NCBI GenBank assembly: GCA_937958695.1
Contig: CALGNK010000001.1
Coordinates: forward strand, 1 to 64,000
Source of the DNA: an uncultured bacterium
GTDB taxonomy: Bacteria > DUMJ01
Direction of reading: 5' to 3'
Length of the DNA stretch: 64,000 nt
Positions 8,658 through 17,573 of the stretch are shown here, one piece after another (position 1 is the stretch's first letter; every line of letters starts with the position of its first letter). The notes below the pieces were generated by a model. It had not been told where the DNA came from, did not search any database, and worked only from the letters and a program-made list of their open reading frames with translations. The position numbers and the translations under genes are program-made.

Positions 8658-10058
8658 CTATATCTCTATCTTCTTCCAGGCTCCATTTCTAAAGCGGATA
8701 GAGATCCAGCCTATTCTAAATAACCAATCAAAGATCATAACTAACCAAGCTCCAAAGAATCCCATTTTAAATATATTAACGAAAACATGTGCAAGGACAA
8801 GCCTTATACACCATACCGCTACTGCTGTAGCGTATAAAACAGTCTTAGTATCACCCGCTCCACGCAATGCTCCAGAGAGGATAAACGCTATAGCCATTGG
8901 AATTTGAGAAAAAGCAACTACTCTTAAAGCCAAAGAGCCATAGCCTATAACATCTATATTATTAGTATATATGCGCATAAAAAATTCCGGAAAGAGGAAA
9001 AAGAGGATGCCCATACTGCCCATAAAGTAGATACCTAACTTTAAACAGGTATATGCTGCCCGTTCTGCCCTTTCAGGATTTCTAGCTCCAAGGCTCTGCC
9101 CTACTAAAGTTGTCGCAGCAGTGGCAAATGCAAGCCCAGGCATAAAGGATAATGATTCTGCATTCATAGCTATACTATGAGCTGCATAGGGAATAGTTCC
9201 TAAAGATGCTATTATCCTGGTATAGAAAAGAAGCGCAATACTTAAAACTATCCTTTCAAGAGAAACAGGATAGGCAATATTAAATAACTTTACTATAAAC
9301 TCTCTATTTAAACGAAGACAATACTTCAAGTTTGTGTTCATGGCAGAATTTTTATTAAAGATTACAATTATGAGTAATACAGCGCCAATTAATCTAGAAA
9401 AGGTAGTAGCAATTGCAGCTCCTTCAACTCCAAGCATTGGAAAACCTAATTTACCATAAATTAAAACATAATTACCAAAAACGTTTATTACATTTACCAA
9501 TGCATTAATATACATTGGAGTTTTGGTATCTCCGGCTCCTCTTAAAGAACCTACTATTCCCATAGTAGCAGTCATAAACATAAGTCCAGGGATAATCCAG
9601 GAGAAATATATAGTCCCATACTTTATAACATCATCTTTAGCTCCCATGAAGATGACAATATCCCTAGAGATAAATAATAATGGGAAAAAGATTATCATCG
9701 AAAGTATGGTAGATATAAGGAGTGATTGACCAGTAACTATTTGAGCATTCTCTCTTTCTTTAGCCCCTACATATCTAGCCACTATAGCATTCGTTGCAAC
9801 ATTTATACCCATAAAGATACCTAAAGCAAGAAAAAGAGGCTGCATGCCTATTCCTGTAGATGCTACAGCAACTGGACCTAACCTTCCTACCATGGCAGTA
9901 TCTACTATCTGAGTCATCGTTCCTAAGAGAGATTCGGCAAAAGCAGGCCATGCAAGCCTCCAAACCTCTCTAGATAGGTTTTCTGCGGAACTTCTTGAAA
10001 CTGTCTCCCTTATAATTTCTGATTCCTTTACTTCTGTCCGTAGAATTTTTGGTGCCAA
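8658..10058 (-). CDS. MATE-family efflux transporter
   Basis: This protein of up to 466 residues belongs to the multidrug and toxin extrusion (NorM/DinF) family, with about twelve membrane segments in two similar halves. Family features include WPAFAESLLGTMTQIVDTAMVG in the first helices and the repeated RGAGDTKT turns at about residues 173 and 396. It exchanges Na+ or H+ for organic compounds. The apparent start is TTG at 10058, inside the end of the epimerase gene, with a weak GAGAGGG upstream. The true start is therefore uncertain. It ends the sugar operon and precedes the hairpin at 8566-8591. A link to sugar metabolism is not obvious; it may simply be co-transcribed. Confidence 0.9.
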   Translation of the reverse strand: MAPKILRTEVKESEIIRETVSRSSAENLSREVWRLAWPAFAESLLGTMTQIVDTAMVGRLGPVAVASTGIGMQPLFLALGIFMGINVATNAIVARYVGAKERENAQIVTGQSLLISTILSMIIFFPLLFISRDIVIFMGAKDDVIKYGTIYFSWIIPGLMFMTATMGIVGSLRGAGDTKTPMYINALVNVINVFGNYVLIYGKLGFPMLGVEGAAIATTFSRLIGAVLLIIVIFNKNSAMNTNLKYCLRLNREFIVKLFNIAYPVSLERIVLSIALLFYTRIIASLGTIPYAAHSIAMNAESLSFMPGLAFATAATTLVGQSLGARNPERAERAAYTCLKLGIYFMGSMGILFFLFPEFFMRIYTNNIDVIGYGSLALRVVAFSQIPMAIAFILSGALRGAGDTKTVLYATAVAVWCIRLVLAHVFVNIFKMGFFGAWLVMIFDWLFRIGWISIRFRNGAWKKIEI

Positions 10059-10672
10059 TTATATGCCCTCTCTACCTCTTCTGGGGGAATTTCTTCTGGC
10101 TTTCCTCTCAGAAGTGCAAGATGTACAGTCTTTGCTATATCTTCTAACATAACAGCAATCTTTAAAGCTTCTGAAGGTGATTTACCTATTGTAAATACAC
10201 CATGATTTTTTACTAGAACCGCAGGACTCTTTCCTATAACTCTTAAGATCTCTTTTCCAATAGCCTCGCTACCAACTGGTGCATAGTCTGTGCAAGGAAC
10301 AGGTCCTCCAAAATCATCCGCCATAGCAGTAAGATATACAGGTATAGACTGGCCAAGAGCAGCAAAACTAGTTGCATAGTTAGAATGTGTATGTGTTATC
10401 CCATTTACATCTGGTCTATGTTTATATATGTAAAGATGTGTAAGCGTATCAACTGAAGGCTTATGTCTTCCTTCAATTACATTTCCATCCATATCAACAA
10501 TTACCATATCCTCAGGTTTCATAGTCCTATAGCTCATCCCACTAGGCTTAATAACTACGTAGTTTGTCTCTGGATCCCTACCACTTACATTTCCGCTAAA
10601 CATAGTTACCAACCTATTCCTAGCTAATTCAAGATTCATCTCGCATACTTCTTCTCTAAGTCTTTCTAACAT
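10028..10672 (-). CDS. araD: L-ribulose-5-phosphate 4-epimerase (AraD type)
   Basis: This 214-residue zinc protein belongs to the class II aldolase/epimerase family and should convert L-ribulose 5-phosphate into D-xylulose 5-phosphate. Zinc ligands His94, His96 (HTH) and His157 (NHG) are in place. The catalytic position in KPSVDT is Asp75, as in AraD, whereas fuculose aldolase (FucA) has Glu there. Further AraD-like segments are LVTMFSGNVSGRD, VIKPSGMSY, GQSIPVY and the C-terminal KFYGQK. The ATG at 10672 has AAGAGGTGA upstream and lies three bases after the GH42 stop. Together with the kinase two genes upstream it forms a pentose route. An aldolase acting on a related ketose phosphate is the main alternative. 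Confidence 0.85.
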   Translation of the reverse strand: MLERLREEVCEMNLELARNRLVTMFSGNVSGRDPETNYVVIKPSGMSYRTMKPEDMVIVDMDGNVIEGRHKPSVDTLTHLYIYKHRPDVNGITHTHSNYATSFAALGQSIPVYLTAMADDFGGPVPCTDYAPVGSEAIGKEILRVIGKSPAVLVKNHGVFTIGKSPSEALKIAVMLEDIAKTVHLALLRGKPEEIPPEEVERAYNWHQKFYGQK

Positions 10673-10675
10673 ATC

Positions 10676-12628
10676 TCACCTCTTAATAATCTTTACATCT
10701 TTTGGTTCCAAAGTTATTTCTTCTATCATACCTGGGATTAAAAGTCTTATGGTTTCTGATTTATCACTATGGTTTAGCAAGAATATAAATGTTCCATTAC
10801 TGTTTTCTCTAACCGTCACTTCTACATCTCTAGAGCCCATAGCTATTACATTTACTCTACTTCTAGTTATAAGCCAGAAAAGTAGAGATTCTATATAATT
10901 TAAATCCACATCTGCACCAACATAAATAGCTTCACCGCCACCAAACTTATTTATCGTTACTGCAGGCTTACCAGCAAATGGTCCATCTTCATAAAAAGCT
11001 AATACTTCAGCACTTTTAGATTTTAAAGATTCACATATAGCTTTAAAATTAAATCTCTCCGGTCCTACCCCTTTTATATGGTATGTCTCATCGGGAAACA
11101 TAGAGAGATATTCTTCTATCTCTATCCCTAAGAGTTCTGCTAATTCACCAGGGAGAGTCTTGTCTGTAACTACATTATTCCAATCCTTAACCCCACTTCT
11201 AAGTGTAACTACCAATGTACCTCCGCTTTTCACGTATCTTTCTAGATTTTCTTTTATCTCTTGTGTCATAAGGTATAGACTGGGAGCTATAACTAGTTTA
11301 TATTTTGATAAATCTGCCAACGGATGAACTATATCAACTAGTACATGCTGATTAAATAGTCCAGTATAATATTTTTGTAACTGATCCATATAACTAAAGT
11401 CAGGATTATTTGGTTGTATCTCAAAGGCCCATCTTATATCATAGGAGTATATAATAGCGGTTTCTGCCTTATAAATAGAATCCTTTATCTCTGTAAGAGT
11501 CTTAAGCTCTTCTCCCATCTTCTTTACCTCTTCATATCTTCTTCTAGGAATCCCATCGTGGTCTAATATCCCATGCCAATATTCTTCTGTTCCAAATCTG
11601 CAGGTTCGCCATCTAAAGTATACAACTCCATCTGCTCCATGAGCTATACTCTGATACGCCCATAGTCTAATTTCACCTGGAAGTGGATGAGAACCAAAAA
11701 TCTCCCATCCAGCAGCCCCACTCTGCTCCTCCATCACCCAGAAGGGTCTATTTCTATTAACCCCTCTCATCACATCATGAGAAAGAGCTATCCTTGCTGG
11801 ATTCGGTTTGCCTCTAAACTTTGGATAATTGTCCCAGGAAACAAAATCAAGAGTTTCTGCCAATTTATAGTAATCAAGTCCACCAAAAAGCCCCATAAAA
11901 TTGTGAGTAATAAATTTATCAGGACATATCCTTCTCAAGATTTCTACCTGAAGGTTTTGATATTCTATAGTAGAATCAGAAACAAATCGCAAAAAATCTA
12001 AAAGAAGACTAGGATTATGAGCACCCACTGTTCTTCTAGGAATTATGACCTCATCCCAATCGGTATATGTCTGACTCCAAAAGATAGTTCCCCAAGAGTT
12101 ATTCAAATTTTCTATAGTCCCATACTTCTTCTTTAGCCAATCTCTAAACTTTAATAAACAGTTATCACAGTAGCATCTATTGCTCTCATGACAACCCAAT
12201 TCATTATCTATCTGCCAGCCAATAACATTTGGGTTATCTTTATAATGTTCAGCCATAGCTGTTACTATCCTTTCACTAAGCTCCCTATATTCAGGGCTAT
12301 TATAACAGTAATGTCTTCTTCCTCCAGGTCCCATCATATTGCCATCTTTATCCCTAGGAAGAATCTGTGGATATTTTTTAACTAACCACATGGGAGGACT
12401 AGCAGTAGGCGTTCCAAGAACAGTCTTTATACCGTGTTTACTTAATATATCTATAGCCTTATCGAGCCAGGAAAAATCATAATAACCTTCCTTTGGCTCT
12501 AACTTGACCCAGGCAAATTCTGCTAACCTTGCTACATTTATACCAGCAAGTTCCATAAGGTTCGCATCTACTTCCCATCTTTCTTCCGGCCAATGTTCTG
12601 GATAATAATCAACTCCATAATAAAACAT
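10676..12628 (-). CDS. Glycoside hydrolase family 42 beta-galactosidase
   Basis: This protein of 650 residues is a retaining GH42 enzyme acting on beta-galactosides; some members also take alpha-L-arabinopyranosides. I use ATG 12628, which has GGAGG seven bases upstream and lies 14 bases after the kinase stop; an earlier in-frame start would overlap the kinase. The barrel covers about residues 1-380. The acid/base is Glu143 (DNELG) and the nucleophile Glu300 (VMEEQ). Cys108, Cys152, Cys154 and Cys157 match the structural zinc site of the Thermus enzyme, suggesting the usual trimer. A trimerisation domain (about 385-590) and a small C-terminal beta domain follow. No signal peptide is seen. Confidence 0.94.
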   Translation of the reverse strand: MFYYGVDYYPEHWPEERWEVDANLMELAGINVARLAEFAWVKLEPKEGYYDFSWLDKAIDILSKHGIKTVLGTPTASPPMWLVKKYPQILPRDKDGNMMGPGGRRHYCYNSPEYRELSERIVTAMAEHYKDNPNVIGWQIDNELGCHESNRCYCDNCLLKFRDWLKKKYGTIENLNNSWGTIFWSQTYTDWDEVIIPRRTVGAHNPSLLLDFLRFVSDSTIEYQNLQVEILRRICPDKFITHNFMGLFGGLDYYKLAETLDFVSWDNYPKFRGKPNPARIALSHDVMRGVNRNRPFWVMEEQSGAAGWEIFGSHPLPGEIRLWAYQSIAHGADGVVYFRWRTCRFGTEEYWHGILDHDGIPRRRYEEVKKMGEELKTLTEIKDSIYKAETAIIYSYDIRWAFEIQPNNPDFSYMDQLQKYYTGLFNQHVLVDIVHPLADLSKYKLVIAPSLYLMTQEIKENLERYVKSGGTLVVTLRSGVKDWNNVVTDKTLPGELAELLGIEIEEYLSMFPDETYHIKGVGPERFNFKAICESLKSKSAEVLAFYEDGPFAGKPAVTINKFGGGEAIYVGADVDLNYIESLLFWLITRSRVNVIAMGSRDVEVTVRENSNGTFIFLLNHSDKSETIRLLIPGMIEEITLEPKDVKIIKR

Positions 12629-12642
12629 CTTTATCCCTCCTA

Positions 12643-14205
12643 TTATGTCCCAGGTGCTCTCCACATAGGTTTTAGTAGTCCTTCATCTACAAGCTGAAGC
12701 ATTCTGGGATATATTTCTCTCCACTTCTTATAGTAGTATTGATAGGTTTTATGGTTCTCCATATTTGGCTCATAGACTCTTTCAAACCTTACCAGTTTCT
12801 CTACAGCTTCTCGTAAGTCTTTATATACACCCATTGCAACCCCGACAACCATTGCAGAGCCTAAGGAGGTAGCCTCCTTAACTACCGGAACCTTAATTTT
12901 TACACCATACACATCAGCCATAATCTGAGGCCAGAGGAATCCTTTAGAAGAACCGCCACAAAATACTATCTCTTCTGCCGGGGTATTGGTGAGTTCCAAT
13001 AAGACCTGATAATTACCGTAAGAGACATATGCTGCATTTTCTTCTAGAGCTCTATAACACTCCTTCTTACCAGAGGTCTGAGGAGAAAGGACATCAAATT
13101 GTAAGAAAGAAGGGGCTGCATGTTTCCATCTTCTTGCATTCATTACATCTGAAAAGATTGCTATAATACCATTAGACCCCGGAGGTGCTTGTTCTGCCAG
13201 TTTCTCTAATAAATAATATGGATCTACCCCCATTTGTTTTGCCATCTCTTTTTCCATCTGACAGAAGGCGTCTCTAAACCAACGGGTAGAAAAGCCATGG
13301 TAAAAACCAATACCTTCAGTCATCCAGAAGCCAGGCATACTATGACACAAAGTCCTTACTCTAAACTTTGGATCAATGAGAGACTTATCAGTAACAACAG
13401 CAGTCTGCCATTGAGTTCCACCAACAATAACATAGCTATTATTTTCCACTGCGCTAACACCAATCAGAGCAAGCTGAGTATCTGCTCCGCCAGTAACTAC
13501 AGGAGTTCCAGGAAGCAAACCAGTATCCTTGGCTGCCTGTTCGGTCACTTCCCCTATTATAGTTCCAGATTCGTATACAGGAGGGAATATATCCTTGCTT
13601 AATCCTACTATCTCTATAATCTCGTCAGACCAAGTCCTCTTTGCTAAGTCAAACATACCAGAACTAGAACCAATAGATGGGTCAGTAATAATTTTCCCTG
13701 ATAGCTTATAGAGAACCCAGTCACTTAACATATTCATATGCCCAATCTTGTTAAATATCTCAGGTTGATGTTTCTTTAGCCAAAGGAATCTAGGAGGGTC
13801 TATGATATTTACCCAGTCTCCACCGAGTTTAAAAATCTTTTCTGCTGCTCCAGAATTTATAAGTTCTATTGCTTCATCTACAGCCCTTGCATCGAGATTT
13901 GTACATGCCCAGATTTCATTTCCATCCTTGTCATATAAGACCATACCCTCACGCATACTACTTGCGGTTATAGCCAAGACCTCTTCCGGCTTTATCCCAG
14001 CCTTAAACATAGCAGTTTTAATAGTCCTACAGAGGATTTCCCATGCTTCTTTAGTATCAAACTCTTGAGAACCAGGATACTCAGGAATCTCTTTAGGAAT
14101 CCACTCTTCTTGAGCTTGAGAAAGTTGATTGCCTTCTAAGTCAAAGATGAGACATCTGCCACTACCGGTCCCTGCATCTAGAGTAACAATGTACTTTCCT
14201 TTCAT
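12643..14205 (-). CDS. FGGY-family sugar kinase, LsrK-like; probable ribulokinase
   Basis: This 520-residue kinase phosphorylates a sugar with ATP. It opens with YIVTLDAGTGSGRCLIFDLE and has GGADTQLAL and FCGGSSKG in the two FGGY lobes. Across its length it resembles the autoinducer-2 kinase LsrK of enterics as I remember it: WACTNLDARA, LSDWVLYKLSG, RWFRDAFC, PPGSNG, HAAPSF, RALEENAA and an ending of the form LWKAPG. No other lsr gene is present. Its neighbours are GH42 and araD, so I infer phosphorylation of L-ribulose or a similar ketose rather than quorum-signal processing. ATG 14205 is preferred over the GTG six bases earlier because AGAGG lies seven bases upstream. Confidence 0.85.
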   Translation of the reverse strand: MKGKYIVTLDAGTGSGRCLIFDLEGNQLSQAQEEWIPKEIPEYPGSQEFDTKEAWEILCRTIKTAMFKAGIKPEEVLAITASSMREGMVLYDKDGNEIWACTNLDARAVDEAIELINSGAAEKIFKLGGDWVNIIDPPRFLWLKKHQPEIFNKIGHMNMLSDWVLYKLSGKIITDPSIGSSSGMFDLAKRTWSDEIIEIVGLSKDIFPPVYESGTIIGEVTEQAAKDTGLLPGTPVVTGGADTQLALIGVSAVENNSYVIVGGTQWQTAVVTDKSLIDPKFRVRTLCHSMPGFWMTEGIGFYHGFSTRWFRDAFCQMEKEMAKQMGVDPYYLLEKLAEQAPPGSNGIIAIFSDVMNARRWKHAAPSFLQFDVLSPQTSGKKECYRALEENAAYVSYGNYQVLLELTNTPAEEIVFCGGSSKGFLWPQIMADVYGVKIKVPVVKEATSLGSAMVVGVAMGVYKDLREAVEKLVRFERVYEPNMENHKTYQYYYKKWREIYPRMLQLVDEGLLKPMWRAPGT

Positions 14206-14256
14206 AATCACACCTCTCTTCTTCTAGAGAATTTTTAAATAATTATAACAAAAAGA

Positions 14257-15273
14257 TTAGAGAGAGGATACCCTAGGGCACATTGGGTCAGGAGCATAGA
14301 TATCATCAGCTAAAATCTTAGCCCTAGCATAGCATCCCCCATAACAGATAGACTTTATAGGACACTCGTTACATGGGGAAGAATTGATTGTCTTCAATAA
14401 CTCTAGGACTAACTGGCTATTTATTAAATTCTTCCAAACTTTATATACCCCTTCTCTCACATTTCCGAAGGAGATGTCTACCGTATCACAGAGTAATACG
14501 TCTCCTGTGGGAGTAATATCCATTTCATCCAGATTCCTACATCCAAAGTAAGAAACATAGGGAGAATTGATTATTAATCCTGCAAAAGGTACACACCAGA
14601 TTTCAGTATTAAATCTAATGCTATCAGCTGTGCTTTCTACCTGCCGAAGCATATCTACGATTTCTTCTCTGTTTAATATTACATCTTTCTTAGCTCTGCC
14701 TACTGGTAAGACAGGGATTATACAAGCCTTTTGACTTCCAAGCTCCTTAGAGAGAGCTATATAACCTTTCACTTCATTGACATTTATTTTACCGCAGGCA
14801 AATACAGTAGAGAAACTTATGTCAAACGATCTCAATAACTCTGCAGACTTAAAAATCTTATCCCAAGTTCCAATACCTCTGATGCTTTCATGGGTCTTTC
14901 TATTAGCCCCATCAACACTTAAGTATACTTTAACATCATTCTTGGCTAATATCTCCACTATTCTCTCAGATAGTAGAGTTCCATTTGTATTTATAGTTAT
15001 TATCTCTACACCCCTCTTCCTTGTTTCTTCCAAAATAGTTTCTAAGTCTCCCCTTAAAGTAACCTCTCCGCCAGTGAAGTCTATTCTCTTTATCCCTAAT
15101 TTTACCAATTCATCTAGGATCTTTAATATTTCATTTAATGTCAATTCCTTATTATTATTTTTAAATCTACCAGCAACATAACAGAATCTACAATTCAAAT
15201 TACATCTTTCGTTCAAAAGCCAGATAATCCTTTTAAGTTTACTATCAATAGACACCCTTTCTCTTACAAGCAT
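14257..15273 (-). CDS. Radical SAM/SPASM-domain protein of unknown substrate
   Basis: This 338-residue enzyme has the radical SAM motif CNLNCRFC (Cys24, Cys28, Cys31), the GGEVTLR turn that binds the methionine amino group, and a C-terminal SPASM region with Cys residues in FGCRNLD, LLCDTV, PCNECPIKSICYGGC and PMCPR for auxiliary iron-sulfur clusters. Such proteins modify peptides or proteins, or act in haem and cofactor synthesis. It is not the sulfatase maturase, which is a separate gene at 16470. ATG 15273 is chosen because GAGGAGG ends nine bases before it, whereas the earlier ATG at 15282 abuts that site. No short precursor peptide gene was recognised next to it. It lies 51 bases upstream of the kinase and is probably co-transcribed. 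Confidence 0.85.
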   Translation of the reverse strand: MLVRERVSIDSKLKRIIWLLNERCNLNCRFCYVAGRFKNNNKELTLNEILKILDELVKLGIKRIDFTGGEVTLRGDLETILEETRKRGVEIITINTNGTLLSERIVEILAKNDVKVYLSVDGANRKTHESIRGIGTWDKIFKSAELLRSFDISFSTVFACGKINVNEVKGYIALSKELGSQKACIIPVLPVGRAKKDVILNREEIVDMLRQVESTADSIRFNTEIWCVPFAGLIINSPYVSYFGCRNLDEMDITPTGDVLLCDTVDISFGNVREGVYKVWKNLINSQLVLELLKTINSSPCNECPIKSICYGGCYARAKILADDIYAPDPMCPRVSSL

Positions 15274-15316
15274 ACATAACATCCTCCTCTAACAAAGAAC
15301 CCTCAGAAATTAGAGC

Positions 15317-15337
15317 TTAGAAATAAAACGTTTCTAA
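15317..15337. promoter_or_regulatory. Perfect inverted repeat, candidate operator between divergent genes
   Basis: TTAGAAA (15317-15323) and TTTCTAA (15331-15337) form a perfect seven-base inverted repeat around a seven-base centre. It sits in the 232-base space between the divergent radical SAM and CE7 esterase genes. A minus-strand TATAAT-like -10 box lies just beside it (around 15343-15348), so a bound repressor would cover the transcription start. No terminator-like T-run follows. The binding protein is unknown. Confidence 0.4.
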
Positions 15338-15505
15338 TTAATATTATACTACTTAATCAATAGTCTTCTGGTTTTAAGTAGCGTAAAAAAGGGAAATGCT
15401 TATCTTTACTAAAAATTTCATAAATCCCTATAAGGATAATAAATAATCTATAGAGGTATATTTATGGTAAAATATTCTCTAAATGAATCTTGGAGGTGAT
15501 AATGT

Positions 15506-16477
15506 ATGGCGTACTTCGATATGCCACTAGAAAAGTTACAAAACTATATGCCAGAAAGGTATGAAGAACCAGATTTTGATCTTTTCTGGGAAGAGACCAT
15601 TAAAGAGTCAGAACAATATCCATTAAACCCTGTTTTTGAGAAGGTAAATTCTTATCTAGAAACTTTAGAGACATTCGACGTCACATTCTCAGGTTATAAA
15701 GGACAAAGGATAAAGGGTTGGCTTTTGATACCAAAAGTAAAAGAAAGAAAATTACCATGCATAGTAGAATTCATAGGTTATGGTGGAGGAAGAGGTTTTC
15801 CACATGATTGGTTACTTTGGAGTAGTGCAGGATATGCTCATCTAATAATGGATACAAGAGGACAAGGAAGTAGTTGGACTCCGGGAGCTACTCCAGATTA
15901 TGAAGAAGACAACTCAAATCCTCAGTATCCTGGTTTTATGACCAGAGGTATATTAAATCCAAAGACTTATTATTATAGAAGGGTATTCACAGATGCGGTA
16001 AGAGCAGTAGAGACTGCATGTGCATTTCCAGATATAGACTCCGAAAAGATAGCAGTGTGTGGCGGAAGTCAGGGAGGTGGAATATCACTAGCGGTAAGTG
16101 CTTTATCTCCAAAGGTAAAGGCACTTATGAGCGATGTTCCATTCTTATGTCATTATAAAAGAGCTTTACAATTAACAGATGAAATGCCATATGGAGAAAT
16201 CAGTAGATACTGTAAGATACATAGAGACAAAATAGAAGTAGTATTTAAGACATTATCATATTTTGATGGGGTAAACTTTGCTGTTAGAGCTAAATGTCCT
16301 GCGATATTCTCAGTAGGGCTTATGGATACGATATGCCCTCCTTCAACAGTGTTTGCCGCTTATAATTATTATGGCGGTAAAAAAGAAATCAGGGTATATG
16401 CATACAATGGACATGAAGGAGGAGGAACTTTTCACATATTAGAGAAACTAAAGTTTATAAAGGGAATCTTTGGCTAG
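15506..16477 (+). CDS. CE7 acetyl (xylan) esterase
   Basis: This 323-residue alpha/beta hydrolase removes acetyl groups from xylan-type oligosaccharides and is also related to cephalosporin-C deacetylases. The family motifs RGQGSSW, GGSQGGG and HEGGG are all present. The catalytic triad is Ser188, Asp274 and His303, the same spacing as in the Thermotoga enzyme. No signal peptide is seen, so it acts in the cytoplasm on imported, acetylated oligomers. GGAGGTGAT lies about eight bases before the ATG. It is the first gene on the plus strand here and is followed by the sulfatase maturase with overlapping ends, so desulfation and deacetylation functions appear co-expressed. Confidence 0.95.
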   Translation: MAYFDMPLEKLQNYMPERYEEPDFDLFWEETIKESEQYPLNPVFEKVNSYLETLETFDVTFSGYKGQRIKGWLLIPKVKERKLPCIVEFIGYGGGRGFPHDWLLWSSAGYAHLIMDTRGQGSSWTPGATPDYEEDNSNPQYPGFMTRGILNPKTYYYRRVFTDAVRAVETACAFPDIDSEKIAVCGGSQGGGISLAVSALSPKVKALMSDVPFLCHYKRALQLTDEMPYGEISRYCKIHRDKIEVVFKTLSYFDGVNFAVRAKCPAIFSVGLMDTICPPSTVFAAYNYYGGKKEIRVYAYNGHEGGGTFHILEKLKFIKGIFG

Positions 16478-17573
16478 GATGGAACGAGACATAACTATAC
16501 TTGTTAAACCAACAAGTGCACAATGTAATCTGGGATGTAAATATTGTTTTTACTCTCCTAAAGAATCTCTCTATAAAGAAATTAATAAAAGGATGAGTTT
16601 AGATACTCTAGAAACTGTAATAAAAAAGGTTCTAAATATAGGAGAGAACATTACTTTCTGCTGGCAGGGAGGGGAGCCTACCCTAATGGGGCTCCCTTTT
16701 TATGAAAAGGCATTAGAATATCAAAATAAGTATCGAAAGGCTGGGCAACGGATAAGTAATGCGTTTCAAACTAATGGTATTCTCTTAGATGAAGATTGGG
16801 CGATATTTTTTAGGGAGAATAAATTTCTAGTTGGCTTGAGTATGGATGGTCCTTCAAATCTTCATGATGAGTATAGGCTAACAAAAGATGGTAAGCCTAC
16901 GCATTATATTGTCCTTAGTAGATTAAAATTACTTCAAGAGTATAAAGTAGATTTCAATGTACTAGTTGTAGTAAATGATAGGAATAGTAAGAAGCCGGAG
17001 GCGCTATATAGATATTTTAGAGAGCTTGGTATAGAATATATGCAATTTATACCATGTCTAGAAAGAGATGAAGATGGTAAGATTGCTAGCTTCTCGGTAG
17101 ACCCAATAAGTTATGGAAACTTTCTACGTATCATGTTTGATAAATGGTATAATAACGGCAAACCAGAATGTTACATAAGAGAGTATGAGGAATGGCTAAT
17201 AGCATATGCTTATGGAATAAATCCTTGTATGTTTAAGCCCTATTGTGAAGGAGCGCTAGTAATAGAGTATAATGGAGACATTTATCCTTGTGATTTCTTC
17301 GTCGAACCGGAATGGTATCTTGGGAATATAAGAAAGGACTCTCTAGAAGATATATATAACGGGGAACTCTATAAAAATTTCAGCGAACGTAAACATATAG
17401 TAGATGAAAGGTGTTTAAAATGTAAATGGCTCAACCTCTGTTGGGGAGGATGTCCTAAATTTAGGATGGACAAAAGAGGGAACTATATTAATTATAGCTA
17501 CTACTGCAGTTCTTATCAAAAATTCTTTACTTATGCAGATAAATATTTTAAAAGCCTTCTAAGATCTATTTAA
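16470..17573 (+). CDS. Anaerobic sulfatase-maturating enzyme (radical SAM)
   Basis: This enzyme of 364-367 residues oxidises the active-site Cys or Ser of sulfatases to formylglycine without oxygen. The radical SAM cluster motif CNLGCKYC lies at Cys19, Cys23 and Cys26, followed by WQGGEPTL. The SPASM part contains [19 protein letters not shown], in which the CD pair matches the cluster Cys and proposed catalytic Asp of the clostridial enzyme, and [16 protein letters not shown] plus a final CSSY. The start is TTG 16470 with AGGG five bases before, or ATG 16479; the difference is three residues. It overlaps the esterase stop and, at its 3' end, the convergent metH-like gene by eight bases. Its target is probably the Cys-type sulfatase at 1-567. 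Confidence 0.93.
   Translation: MARMERDITILVKPTSAQCNLGCKYCFYSPKESLYKEINKRMSLDTLETVIKKVLNIGENITFCWQGGEPTLMGLPFYEKALEYQNKYRKAGQRISNAFQTNGILLDEDWAIFFRENKFLVGLSMDGPSNLHDEYRLTKDGKPTHYIVLSRLKLLQEYKVDFNVLVVVNDRNSKKPEALYRYFRELGIEYMQFIPCLERDEDGKIASFSVDPISYGNFLRIMFDKWYNNGKPECYIREYEEWLIAYAYGINPCMFKPYCEGALVIEYNGDIYPCDFFVEPEWYLGNIRKDSLEDIYNGELYKNFSERKHIVDERCLKCKWLNLCWGGCPKFRMDKRGNYINYSYYCSSYQKFFTYADKYFKSLLRSI

Noticed and set aside
10028-10672. Annotation as L-fuculose-phosphate aldolase
   Set aside because: The catalytic position in KPSVDT is Asp, as in AraD, whereas fuculose aldolase has Glu, and segment similarity to AraD is better throughout. I still leave some doubt.
13234-13602. Plus-strand reading frame opposite the FGGY kinase
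   Set aside because: It lies wholly antisense to a well-conserved kinase and has no recognisable protein features.
12643-14205. An autoinducer-2 (lsr) quorum-signal uptake system
   Set aside because: Only the kinase resembles lsr; the transporter in the window is of the MalFG type and no lsrR, lsrF or lsrG homologue is present.
15396-15446. A 16-codon plus-strand reading frame (MLIFTKNFINPYKDNK) in the gap before the CE7 esterase, a possible leader or precursor peptide
   Set aside because: The AGGGA sequence is only one or two bases from the ATG, there is no Cys or typical precursor pattern, and a chance frame of this size is expected in AT-rich DNA.
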